Source of the DNA: a virus
DNA length: 37,672 nucleotides
Direction: 5' to 3' (one strand)
IMG/VR virus record: IMGVR_UViG_3300042868_009638
Location: 1-37,672 of that record
The notes below the pieces were generated by a model that had not been told where the DNA came from, did no database searches, and saw nothing but the letters and a program-made list of their open reading frames with translations. Made by a program: the position numbers and the translations under genes. Shown here in pieces: positions 23,108 through 29,926 of the stretch; position 1 is the stretch's first letter, and every line of letters begins with the position of its first letter.

Positions 23108-23193
23108 AGATATCCTTGTATTAATACAAAGATATCTTTAAGTATTAATACAAAGATATCTTTAAGTATTAATACAAAAAGACAAAGATATCC
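23108..23193. repeat. AT-rich palindromic repeat array
   Basis: Three 24-base units starting at 23119, 23143 and 23167. Each combines TTGTATTAATACAA (perfect palindrome at 23116-23129) and AAAGATATCTTT (palindrome). It is the most AT-rich block in the window, sits between two iteron-like arrays and could be a DNA unwinding element. Confidence 0.85.
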
Positions 23194-23220
23194 TATTTTC
23201 GGCTGTCCTTATTATGTATC

Positions 23221-23448
23221 CCGGCAGATCCCGAGTATCCCGGCAGATCCCGAGCATCCCGGCAGATCCCGAGCATCCCGGCAGATCCCGAGCATCCCGG
23301 CAGATCCCGAGCATCCCGGCAGATCCCTGAGCCTCCGGCAGATCCCTGAGCCTCCGGCAGATCCCTGAGCCTCCGGCAGATCCCTGAGCCTCCGGCAGAT
23401 CCCTGAGCCTCCGGCAGATCCCTGAGCCTCCGGCAGATCCCTGAGCCT
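23221..23448 (+). repeat. 19-bp tandem repeat array, 12 units
   Basis: Twelve units at exact 19-base spacing. The first five follow CCGGCAGATCCCGAGCATC and the last seven follow CCGGCAGATCCCTGAGCCT, so the array has two sub-families with a sharp switch at 23316. The length and spacing are typical of iterons, but the array could also be a neutral satellite. Confidence 0.9.
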
Positions 23449-23557
23449 CTCATTGTTTTCCTAAAATTATTCTTTCTTTCTATTTACAATGGTCCCGCAT
23501 TCTCTAAGATGCCGATTAGTCATTTTGTCAATTCAACACTTTTGAGGAATCGAGACC

Positions 23558-23848
23558 ATGGAAACGAATTGCACCGGAACACCGAACGATTGCCGGGAAG
23601 CCTGCGTCAGCGCCGACGGAATTGGACCGTTTTGGGATGCTCTTTGCGGGCCGGAGATCAGAGTTGAAAAACGCTGGGTTAATCCAGCCTACCGCGCAGA
23701 GTACAGATGGGAAGTCTCGCTGAGGATATCGCAGGGAATGGTCGCTCATTTATATGAGACGCCTGACAAGATTTTGGCGCTGAAGTATGCTCGCGAAACG
23801 GCTGAGCGTACTGGGCTAATTGTTGCCATCCACGACCGAACGAATTGA
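23558..23848 (+). CDS. Unknown protein, first gene after the repeat region
   Basis: A 96-residue protein with GAGGAA ahead of the ATG. It has several Cys in the N-terminal part (TNCTGTPNDCREACVS), then a beta-rich half, and ends in a helix. No family recognised. It opens a group of small genes with separate ribosome sites that end GAACCATG or similar. Confidence 0.6.
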   Translation: METNCTGTPNDCREACVSADGIGPFWDALCGPEIRVEKRWVNPAYRAEYRWEVSLRISQGMVAHLYETPDKILALKYARETAERTGLIVAIHDRTN

Positions 23849-23862
23849 GAGGAGATTGAACC

Positions 23863-24198
23863 ATGGAATATGAACAAATCATCGGAACCGCACTTCTCAC
23901 TGGCGACCACGAAACAGGAATGCGCAGAACAACTTGCAAGCTGGCAGCATCAACGGCGATGTTTTGCGGGTGCGGACAGATCCACGATCAGAAGAAAATC
24001 CACGTCGTTGAAATTGTCCACAATGACGGGAAAGAACAAACGATTGCGGCTCTGTGCCCGGAATGCTGGCTGAAGAACTTGCCGGCAATTGAGAACGTCG
24101 CGAGGAAAGCAACTGCAGACTATGTCGAAGCAAAACAGGAACCTCCCATTGTGCGCGTCGCAACGTGGGCGAAATTTATCATCGTTAAAGGAGCTTGA
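23863..24198 (+). CDS. Small zinc-binding-type protein
   Basis: A 111-residue protein with GAGGAG before ATG. It carries MFCGCGQIH near residue 33 and LCPECW near residue 65, two Cys pairs that could form one zinc site, with strands in between. No family recognised. Confidence 0.65.
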   Translation: MEYEQIIGTALLTGDHETGMRRTTCKLAASTAMFCGCGQIHDQKKIHVVEIVHNDGKEQTIAALCPECWLKNLPAIENVARKATADYVEAKQEPPIVRVATWAKFIIVKGA

Positions 24199-24201
24199 AC
24201 C

Positions 24202-24399
24202 ATGACCGAACCCGAACCCCGAATTTACAGAATTATTCGTTTCACAGAACGAGGATCCCGCCGGAACATCCGGAGGAACGTCACGCTCACAGAAGCGCGG
24301 AACCATTGCAGCAAACCGGAAACACACGGAGTTCGCGCAGGCGTCCGCTGGTTTGATGGCTTCGAGTATATGCCAGGCTGTAGACCTGACGCAGAGTAG
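24202..24399 (+). CDS. Small basic protein
   Basis: A 65-residue protein with an AAAGGAG site upstream. It is Arg-rich (RIIRFTERGSRRNIRRN) with two Cys and Trp near the end. Possibly nucleic-acid binding. No family recognised. Confidence 0.55.
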   Translation: MTEPEPRIYRIIRFTERGSRRNIRRNVTLTEARNHCSKPETHGVRAGVRWFDGFEYMPGCRPDAE

Positions 24400-24449
24400 A
24401 CCACGTTCACCCCGTTTTTCATTTTCACCACGTTCAAGGAACTCGACCA

Positions 24450-24839
24450 ATGACCCAGAACACTATTAACTTGCGTAGCACAGCGACCCTGACAAACTAC
24501 GTGCGCACCACCGATAGGATGCGAACGCTCGCCAAACAACTTGCCGAACTAAGCAAAATTGAAACGAAACTTCGTCCGGAAGTCCTCGAAGCAATCGGAG
24601 AACGGCGCGAAATAGCGGTTCGCGGGCAGGTTCGGATACTAGAGCCATCGGTGAAGGAATCCATCGGGCAGGAAGACACGGAACGAACTGTTGAGATCTT
24701 CCGAGAACTCGGATTGCCATTGAATACCCGCAGCCCAGAATACTGTGCCCCGGCTTCATTCGCGAAGCTGTGCCGCGATGGAGTAGTTCCGGAAGAACTT
24801 ATTAAACGAACGTCGGAATCCATCGTTATCGTCCACTAA
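24450..24839 (+). CDS. Unknown helical protein
   Basis: A 129-residue protein with AAGGAA upstream. The N-terminal half is a long helix (TLAKQLAELSKIETKLRPEV), followed by strand-like segments and a charged C-terminus. The general layout is like the 148-residue protein at 4410-4856, but no clear homology can be shown by eye. Followed by a strong terminator. Confidence 0.6.
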   Translation: MTQNTINLRSTATLTNYVRTTDRMRTLAKQLAELSKIETKLRPEVLEAIGERREIAVRGQVRILEPSVKESIGQEDTERTVEIFRELGLPLNTRSPEYCAPASFAKLCRDGVVPEELIKRTSESIVIVH

Positions 24840-24853
24840 GACCACCACCAAAC

Positions 24854-24878
24854 CCGCTCGCATTGTGCGAGCGGTTTT
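24854..24878 (+). terminator. Rho-independent terminator
   Basis: A 9-bp perfect stem CCGCTCGCA/TGCGAGCGG with a 3-nt loop, then TTTT, 14 bases after the preceding stop codon. The AACC before the stem can also pair with GGTT after it. Confidence 0.85.
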
Positions 24879-24911
24879 CCATTTTTCGCATTTTGAACAG
24901 GATCGCATATT

Positions 24912-25691
24912 ATGAAATTATTGAGCCCAGCTTCGGCCAACACCAAAACGAGAAAATCAGCGCTCAAAGCCATGGAATACCGCATCGTATCGTTGATGCT
25001 TTCCCCGCACGATTCAGCCGGCGGAAAAACGAATTGTGCGAACGCCTCAAAATCCTGCGCGGCCGCTTGCGTAGGCGGTCCTGATGTGGGATTGTCGCAG
25101 GTTTTCAAATCGATTCAGATCAGTCGAGAAAATAAGACCCGATTCCTTCACGCTGACCGCGCGGGATTCCTGAAACAACTGCGCGAGGAACTGACGGCAG
25201 AACAACGGCTCGCAGATCGGGACGGAAGTATTCTGGCAGCCAGGTTGAACTGCTTTTCGGACCTGAATCACTTCGGAATAATCCGGGAATTCCCGGAAGC
25301 AATTTTCTGGGATTACACCAAAATTTATTCCAGGGTAATCGACCCGCAGCGCCCGAAGAATTACGCTCTTTGCGCGTCATGGACCGAGGAGCCTAGCGAC
25401 CAAACGTCGTGCCTGAATTTACTCCAGGCAGGACACAACGTCGCCGTAGTATTCGCCGAGCCGGGGAACTTCACCGGAAACCGCGCGTTGAACCAGCGCC
25501 TCCCGAAACGCTGGTCGCTGGGCTCGCATACTTACGAAGTATACGACGGAGATGATTCCGACCTGAGATTCCTCGACCCGGGACCAACCCGCGCAGGATT
25601 TGGCCGCATATGCGGTTTGCGGCTGAAGAGCGGCAATTCACAAATGAGATTGGAGGCAATGGCCAGTGGCTTTTGCCAGATTATTGAGTAG
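24912..25691 (+). CDS. Second GP88-family phage protein
   Basis: A 259-residue protein with the order seen in the phage gene product 88 family: Cys cluster TNCANASKSCAAAC near residue 42-53, RLNCFSDLNH, the FWDYTK segment, and a C-terminal CGLRLKSGN. The family has no established reaction. It is larger and closer to the family core than the copy at 9891-10550. It lies alone between two terminators, so it forms its own transcription unit. The ATG has only a weak upstream site. Confidence 0.75.
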   Translation: MKLLSPASANTKTRKSALKAMEYRIVSLMLSPHDSAGGKTNCANASKSCAAACVGGPDVGLSQVFKSIQISRENKTRFLHADRAGFLKQLREELTAEQRLADRDGSILAARLNCFSDLNHFGIIREFPEAIFWDYTKIYSRVIDPQRPKNYALCASWTEEPSDQTSCLNLLQAGHNVAVVFAEPGNFTGNRALNQRLPKRWSLGSHTYEVYDGDDSDLRFLDPGPTRAGFGRICGLRLKSGNSQMRLEAMASGFCQIIE

Positions 25692-25707
25692 ACGACGGAA
25701 CGACGGG

Positions 25708-25740
25708 AGCCCCTGGCATATTGTGCCAGGGGCTTTTTTT
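25708..25740 (+). terminator. Strong Rho-independent terminator
   Basis: An 11-bp perfect stem AGCCCCTGGCA/TGCCAGGGGCT with a 5-nt loop and a run of seven T. One of the strongest hairpins in the window. It closes the GP88-like gene. Confidence 0.95.
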
Positions 25741-25749
25741 GTGCGCCGA

Positions 25750-26035
25750 CTGCAGGCCGGTGATCTCGGGTCGCGACTGCAGGCCGGTGATCTCGGGTCG
25801 CGACTGCAGGCCGGTGATCTCGGGTCGCGACTGCAGCCGGTGAGCTCGGGTCGCGACTGCAGGCCGGTGATCTCGGGTCGCGACTGCAGGCCGGTGAGCT
25901 CGGGTCGCGACTGCAGGCCGGTGATCTCGGGTCGCGACTGCAGGCCGGTGATCTCGGGTCGCGACTGCAGGCCGGTGATCTCGGGTCGCGACTGCAGGCC
26001 GGTGATCTCGGGTCGCGACTGCAGGCCGGTGATCC
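25750..26035 (+). repeat. 27-bp tandem repeat array, 11 units
   Basis: Eleven units of CTGCAGGCCGGTGATCTCGG plus GTCGCGA, starting at 25750, 25777, 25804, 25831, 25857 and then every 27 bases to 26019 (last unit partial). The fourth unit is 26 bases and the fourth and sixth carry GAGCTC instead of GATCTC. Each unit has palindromes CTGCAG and TCGCGA. Frames through it are open on both strands but are artefacts of the period. Confidence 0.9.
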
Positions 26036-26169
26036 CATCGAATTCGAACTATCGACGAAATCGTAGGAGCGGGGAGCGGCGCATTAACGATGTCACTCAA
26101 CTACTCCAAAAATAAAAAAACAACTTCCCACTTCCATTTCTCCAACCATTCGTCTACACTTATCCTTCT

Positions 26170-26361
26170 ATGACCCCAATCCACTTCACCCCCAACGAAC
26201 TCGACTGGCTTCTGAAGCGAGCGTTAGACCGGATTTCAGAGATCACTTCGAATCCAACATCCACGGAAGCCGACGATCCGCTGATTAAGTTTTTGAGAGG
26301 CATCGTGAATAAGATTTACGAATCGCGATGCGAGGAAGACGCATGGAGACCAAACCAATGA
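26170..26361 (+). CDS. Small unknown protein
   Basis: A 63-residue protein with a helical core (LDWLLKRALDRISEI) and acidic tail. No clear ribosome site, and the nearest -10-like box suggests a nearly leaderless mRNA. It overlaps the next gene by 19 bases. Function unknown. Confidence 0.5.
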   Translation: MTPIHFTPNELDWLLKRALDRISEITSNPTSTEADDPLIKFLRGIVNKIYESRCEEDAWRPNQ

Positions 26362-26558
26362 TCCACCCAACCCCCGGCTCCCCCGCCGCCATCGCCTCCG
26401 GCTGTCTTTGCCCGATTATGGACAACCATCAGGGCAACGGTCGCCCCTCTGGCGACGGCAAATACACATTCATCCACTCGGGCCATTGCCCACTGCATGG
26501 TTTCACCCGTCCGGCCCATTCCACAACCACAATCGACAGTTCAGGAGTCCAACGATGA
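26343..26558 (+). CDS. Small Cys/His phage protein
   Basis: A 71-residue protein starting at ATG 26343 with GAGGAA upstream. It contains GSPAAIASGCLCPIMDN and HSGHCPLHG, a pattern seen in small phage proteins with a predicted metal site formed by CxC and HCPLH. No function is known for it. Its stop overlaps the next start by ATGA. Confidence 0.65.
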   Translation: METKPMIHPTPGSPAAIASGCLCPIMDNHQGNGRPSGDGKYTFIHSGHCPLHGFTRPAHSTTTIDSSGVQR

Positions 26559-26785
26559 TTCGCATTTTCCTCGCGATCGCCATTCTGCTCACAGCATCAC
26601 AAACCTCCCTCTCCGCCACCAAGAAGCCGACACCGAGAGAGCTGTACCTCGCTGATCAGGCTCGTCATCGTGCTCAGCGATCTGCGCCGCAGAAGGTGGA
26701 GTTCGACGGTGTTTATTACTGGAACGAGGCGGGGGAGTGTGTCGGGATGAAAACGCGGTGCAAACCGTGTAGAATTGGGCGATAA
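26555..26785 (+). CDS. Secreted small Cys-containing protein
   Basis: A 76-residue protein starting in an ATGA overlap. Residues 1-21 (MIRIFLAIAILLTASQTSLSA) form a classical signal peptide with a likely cleavage site after SLSA. The mature part is basic, with three Cys near the end (ECVGMKTRCKPCRIG). It probably acts in the periplasm or outside the host cell. A lysis or exclusion role is possible but unproven. Confidence 0.6.
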   Translation: MIRIFLAIAILLTASQTSLSATKKPTPRELYLADQARHRAQRSAPQKVEFDGVYYWNEAGECVGMKTRCKPCRIGR

Positions 26786-26786
26786 G

Positions 26787-26876
26787 ATGGATGTTCATGT
26801 GAAAATATTGCTCGTCGTCTTGTTTCTATGTGTAATTTGCAGCGGCGGAGAGGATTCGTCGCTGTTTGGTGATTAG
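26787..26876 (+). CDS. 29-residue membrane peptide
   Basis: A short frame one base after the preceding TAA. It has a basic N-terminus and one hydrophobic stretch (ILLVVLFLCVIC) followed by SGGEDSS. It resembles a lipoprotein signal, but the -3 residue is Cys, not the usual Leu, so the lipobox is imperfect. Next to a secreted protein, it may be part of a small envelope pair. Confidence 0.35.
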   Translation: MDVHVKILLVVLFLCVICSGGEDSSLFGD

Positions 26877-26921
26877 TTTTGAAGTGCGTCAGTTCAACAA
26901 CCATTAGCCGAAGGATCAGAA

Positions 26922-27185
26922 ATGTCGAAGCAGTTTCGTTTCAGGATTAACGTCGAGTGCGACGTTCAGAACGCGGATTCCGAGTCAGTCGCCAGGACAG
27001 CAGCGTTTGCCCTGCTGACTCAGATGCAATCCGAGAAAAAGCGAGGTCGTCCGTCCTCGGACGTGAAGGCGACGATTACAGGAGTGTCGATTGATCAGCC
27101 GAGGTTTCTGGTGGACCAGACTGTCCGGTCGATGACACCTCGAACCATTGACGAATCAGAGACCATCGCAGACGTGACAGAGTAG
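26922..27185 (+). CDS. Small protein with AT-hook-like motif
   Basis: An 87-residue protein with AAGGA ahead of ATG. The N-terminal half is a strand and helix (FRFRINVECDVQNADSESVA), followed by KKRGRPSSD, which resembles an AT-hook. It may bind DNA. It ends just before a terminator. No family recognised. Confidence 0.6.
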   Translation: MSKQFRFRINVECDVQNADSESVARTAAFALLTQMQSEKKRGRPSSDVKATITGVSIDQPRFLVDQTVRSMTPRTIDESETIADVTE

Positions 27186-27195
27186 TTCTCCCCGA

Positions 27196-27235
27196 AAGCA
27201 GTCAGCGATTCCCCCGAGTCGCTGGCTGCTTGTTT
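27196..27235 (+). terminator. Rho-independent terminator
   Basis: A 13-base stem AAGCAGTCAGCGA/TCGCTGGCTGCTT with one G-T wobble and a 10-nt loop, followed by GTTTCC. Closes the preceding gene. Confidence 0.75.
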
Positions 27236-27239
27236 CCTC

Positions 27240-27267
27240 TTGAATTCTCATTCAGTTTTGTTATCGT
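27240..27267 (+). promoter_or_regulatory. Possible promoter of a small RNA
   Basis: TTGAAT (27240-27245) and TATCGT (27262-27267), spacer 16, between two terminators. The next terminator ends near 27368, so a transcript of about 95 bases is possible. Confidence 0.35.
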
Positions 27268-27273
27268 GCGGAC

Positions 27274-27368
27274 ATCGTCGCGTGCAAGGTGACAACGAAA
27301 CATCCGGGTTAACGCCTGGACTAAAACCGTCGATGGACTGCTTGCACCAGTTTGTCGGCGGTTTTTTT
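27274..27368 (+). ncRNA. Candidate small RNA or leader RNA
   Basis: About 95 bases without a gene, starting after a promoter-like pair and ending in a T-run terminator. It can form GTGCAAG/CTTGCAC (27282-27288 with 27341-27347), an inner hairpin CCGGG/CCTGG (27304-27308 with 27315-27319), and the terminator stem. The CTTGCAC strand lies inside the terminator loop, so two folds may compete. Two TGGA sites are present, of interest because CsrA binds GGA. Confidence 0.4.
27324..27368 (+). terminator. Terminator before the homing endonuclease gene
   Basis: A 9-bp stem AAACCGTCG/CGGCGGTTT (27324-27332 with 27356-27364, one G-T) with a 23-nt loop and a run of seven T. It lies 14 bases before the ATG at 27382. 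Confidence 0.75.
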
Positions 27369-27381
27369 GTGGAGATTGGGG

Positions 27382-27936
27382 ATGGCTAAGAATTGTCATG
27401 AGATGAGAAAGAAGAAAGAGACTGAGGAGGCAAAGCTGATCGTATTTGAGGAGCTTGAGTACGATCCTGAAAACGGCCTGTTCAGATGGAAGAAAACCGG
27501 AGGAATGAGAAGGCGTCCGTCTCGCTGGTTCACGGGCAGGTCAAGTAATGGGTACAAACTCATCAAGATCGGAGCAGGGATCTGGCCGTCGCATCGGCTT
27601 GCGTGGCTGCTGCAGACTGGGAACTGGCCTTCTGGACAGATCGATCATGAAGACGGGAAAAGGTCGAACAACGTGTTTACGAATCTACGTGACGTTCCTC
27701 CATCGGGCAATGCGAAGAACAAAAGGATGACATCAGCAAATAAGTCTGGTGTGATGGGAGTGCATAGAGTCGTGAGGAAGGATTATCCGCTCTCGAGACC
27801 ATGGGTTGCATTCATAAAGATAGCAGGGAAACGCAAGCACCTCGGATATTTCGAGACATTCGAAGAGGCTGTTTTGGTGAGAAAGTCTGCCGAAGTGGAG
27901 TACGGATTCCATCCAAATCATGGAAGGCCAAACTGA
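27382..27936 (+). CDS. HNH-AP2 homing endonuclease
   Basis: A 184-residue free-standing endonuclease. The N-terminal part (LEYDPENGLFRWK) and PSHRLAWLLQTGNWPSG lead into the HNH signature IDHEDGKRSNNVFTNLR at 87-103. Residues 120-176 form an AP2-like DNA-binding domain (SGVMGVHRV, WVAFIKIAGKRKHLGYF). Such genes spread by cutting DNA lacking them. It sits directly before the terminase gene, a common homing site. ATG at 27382 has GGAG 7 bases upstream. Confidence 0.9.
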   Translation: MAKNCHEMRKKKETEEAKLIVFEELEYDPENGLFRWKKTGGMRRRPSRWFTGRSSNGYKLIKIGAGIWPSHRLAWLLQTGNWPSGQIDHEDGKRSNNVFTNLRDVPPSGNAKNKRMTSANKSGVMGVHRVVRKDYPLSRPWVAFIKIAGKRKHLGYFETFEEAVLVRKSAEVEYGFHPNHGRPN

Positions 27937-27938
27937 AA

Positions 27939-29372
27939 ATGAAGCTATCAGATCCGCAATACAGAGTTTTGGTAAGCGAGGCAGAATGGGTAGGATACGG
28001 TGGCGCGGCAGGCTCGGGTAAGAGTCATATTGTCACACTTGACATGCTTCGGCACTGTCAGGGTCCGCATGCGAACCCGATGTTTCGCGGTCTGATCATG
28101 CGAAGAACGTACCCACAGTTAACCAAATCAGGAGCCCTGCTGGATCATTGCCGTGAGATGTATCGTCCATACGGAGCTATCTACAATCACACTCGCAATG
28201 AGTTTGAATTCCCGTGCGGGGCGAAGATTGCCCTGGGGTCTTGTCAGTTCGAGAAGAACCTTGAGGACTATCAGGGAGCCCAGCTTGATGCGCTGGCGAT
28301 CGACGAGGCAACACAGTGGCCACTGAAGTTCGTGCAGTACCTGTGGGGTCGCGCGAGAAGTAAGTCTGGAGTTAAGCCGAGGATGAAACTCAGCATGAAC
28401 CCAGATAATGACTCGTGGCTTTATCGATTCCTGTACTGGTGGATTTCACCAGAGACTGGCCTGCCGATTCCTGAACGGTCAGGAGTCATTCGCCACTTCC
28501 GGTATGTTGAACCAGAGTTTCATTGGTACGACGAGCCTCAGTATCAAGTGAGTGCTGAGACTGGCGAACCAGAGTGCGTGACCACATCCGCGACATTCAT
28601 CGGTGCGACACTGCGAGACAACACACACCTGATGCAGTCCGACCCTGCGTATCGTCAGCGTCTCGAGCAAATGTCAGAAGACGACAGGGATCGGTTCCTG
28701 AACGGCTGTTGGCTCGCCTCCTCAAAAACAGGTGCCGAGTGGGACAGAGAACTGTTCACAAATCTCTACATCCCGCTCGAGAAGTTCCCCGTTCCGAAAC
28801 ATGCCAACGACATCGTCCGAATGTTCTGCGTCGACCCAAGCAAGGGTCGCTCCGTCAAGAAGGGTGACTATTCGGCAATTGTCTGCATGGCACAAACGTC
28901 AGAACTGGCGTACGTCGATGCTGACTTGAAACGACGATCGCCGTCGGAGATCATCGAGGACTTATTCCTGTTCTGCGATCAGGATCACCACCGGATCAGA
29001 TCAGGCGACCTGATTGGGATTGAATCGACGCAGTTCCAGAGTATTTTCCGCGACTTGATCATGAACTACGCGGCGAATCACCTGGACTATGCCCTGTCGA
29101 AATATTTGATGTCGGGCGGGATCATTATTCCGGTCGAGGACATGCTAAAGAAAGAAATGCGCATCCGTCGAGGACTGGACAAACGGCTGACGCAGCGAGA
29201 GTTCCGGTTCCTCGAGAATCCGGGGACGACGCTTTTGCTGCAGCAGATTAAGCAGTTCGACGGCATCCCGGGCGTCGGGAAACACGACGACGGGCCGGAT
29301 GCATTGGCGATGTGTACTCAGTTGCCGCGATATGAGCAGGAATACTGGGAAAATCTGAGGAAGGAAAAGTGA
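27939..29372 (+). CDS. terL: Large terminase subunit
   Basis: A 477-residue DNA packaging motor. The ATPase has Walker A GGAAGSGKS at 21-29, RRTYPQL and Walker B LAIDEATQ near 119-126. The nuclease half shows FCVDPSKG (D299), a middle acidic segment IGIESTQ, and the C-terminal KHDDGPDALAM. It cuts and pumps concatemeric DNA into proheads through the portal. ATG at 27939 lies 2 bases after the endonuclease stop. Confidence 0.97.
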   Translation: MKLSDPQYRVLVSEAEWVGYGGAAGSGKSHIVTLDMLRHCQGPHANPMFRGLIMRRTYPQLTKSGALLDHCREMYRPYGAIYNHTRNEFEFPCGAKIALGSCQFEKNLEDYQGAQLDALAIDEATQWPLKFVQYLWGRARSKSGVKPRMKLSMNPDNDSWLYRFLYWWISPETGLPIPERSGVIRHFRYVEPEFHWYDEPQYQVSAETGEPECVTTSATFIGATLRDNTHLMQSDPAYRQRLEQMSEDDRDRFLNGCWLASSKTGAEWDRELFTNLYIPLEKFPVPKHANDIVRMFCVDPSKGRSVKKGDYSAIVCMAQTSELAYVDADLKRRSPSEIIEDLFLFCDQDHHRIRSGDLIGIESTQFQSIFRDLIMNYAANHLDYALSKYLMSGGIIIPVEDMLKKEMRIRRGLDKRLTQREFRFLENPGTTLLLQQIKQFDGIPGVGKHDDGPDALAMCTQLPRYEQEYWENLRKEK

Positions 29373-29373
29373 C

Positions 29374-29541
29374 GTGAGTAAGCGAGGATGCGGTCATTGC
29401 CGCGAAAAGTCGGATCCGGTTGAGTTTGCGATTCAGACGATCTCGATGGTCGTCGACCAATCGTTTCAGCAGAACGCGAACATCGGGATTTACCGGCGCG
29501 CGGTGAGATCGACGTTTTGGTGGTGGAGGTTTCTTCGATGA
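29374..29541 (+). CDS. Short Cys-motif protein after terL
   Basis: A 55-residue frame from GTG 29374, 1 base after the terL stop, to a TGA that overlaps the next ATG by ATGA. It begins SKRGCGHCREK, a CxxC and basic pattern, and ends Trp-rich (TFWWWRFLR). Similar small Cys proteins are common beside terminase genes, with unknown role. Confidence 0.5.
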   Translation: MSKRGCGHCREKSDPVEFAIQTISMVVDQSFQQNANIGIYRRAVRSTFWWWRFLR

Positions 29542-29876
29542 TCGCGAAATACCAGTATTCGGCGACCGTCATTTCGATTTACGACGGCGACACGATCACT
29601 GTGATGGTCGACCTTGGGTTTGGGTCGCACACGAAGCAGAAACTGAGACTGGCGCGGATCAACACACCGGAAGTCAGAGGCCCGCAGCGAGAGCAGGGGA
29701 TTGCGGCGAGGGACTATTTGATTGCCCTGATGCCGGTCGACTCTGAGATCGACGTGAGGACGATCAAGGACAGTCAGGAGAAGTATGGCAGATATCTGGC
29801 GGAGGTGTTCAAGGACGATATTTGCGTGAATGACCTGCTCGTTCAGGCCGGAATGGCGGCATACAAGTCTTACTAA
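29538..29876 (+). CDS. Thermonuclease-like (SNase) protein
   Basis: A 112-residue protein of the staphylococcal nuclease fold. It has YDGDTITV, then LRLARINTPE with the conserved Arg and Glu, and KYGRYLAEVF with the second Arg. The usual calcium-binding Asp of the IDTPE motif is Asn here, which may lower activity. It may trim host DNA or help packaging. GGAGGT lies 7 bases ahead of the ATG. Confidence 0.92.
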   Translation: MIAKYQYSATVISIYDGDTITVMVDLGFGSHTKQKLRLARINTPEVRGPQREQGIAARDYLIALMPVDSEIDVRTIKDSQEKYGRYLAEVFKDDICVNDLLVQAGMAAYKSY

Positions 29877-29926
29877 GATTGTTTCGTCGTGTTTTCCTGT
29901 GTAATCTGCTGTCGAGGAGACATCAG

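Larger units (their letters stand above)
22715..23557. other. Non-coding repeat region, possible replication origin
   Basis: Over 800 bases without a credible gene. It holds a palindrome CGTCATTATGACG (22866-22878), a 17-bp repeat array, an AT-rich palindrome array and a 19-bp repeat array in that order, then an AT-rich stretch before the gene at 23558. A TTGTCAA site occurs at 23525-23531. The order of iteron-like arrays beside an AT-rich block resembles a replication origin. Confidence 0.45.
25692..26169. other. Non-coding gap with a 27-bp repeat array
   Basis: Apart from the terminator and the repeat array, 26036-26169 holds an AT-rich stretch with an A-rich tract (26106-26122) ahead of the next gene. 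A TACACT box at 26155-26160 ends 9 bases before the next ATG, so that mRNA may be nearly leaderless. No credible gene seen. Confidence 0.45.

Noticed and set aside
22912-23448. CRISPR array
   Set aside because: Units are directly adjacent with no variable spacers and no cas genes lie nearby.
23193-23453. Minus-strand frame of 86 codons through the 19-bp array
   Set aside because: It is the translation of tandem repeats, with no ribosome site and no unique sequence.
25750-26035. CRISPR array
   Set aside because: The 27-bp units contain no spacers; only a few point differences occur.
25532-26115. Long frames on both strands through the 27-bp array
   Set aside because: The period is a multiple of 3, so several frames stay open by chance; the frames cover the terminator and the end of the GP88-like gene.
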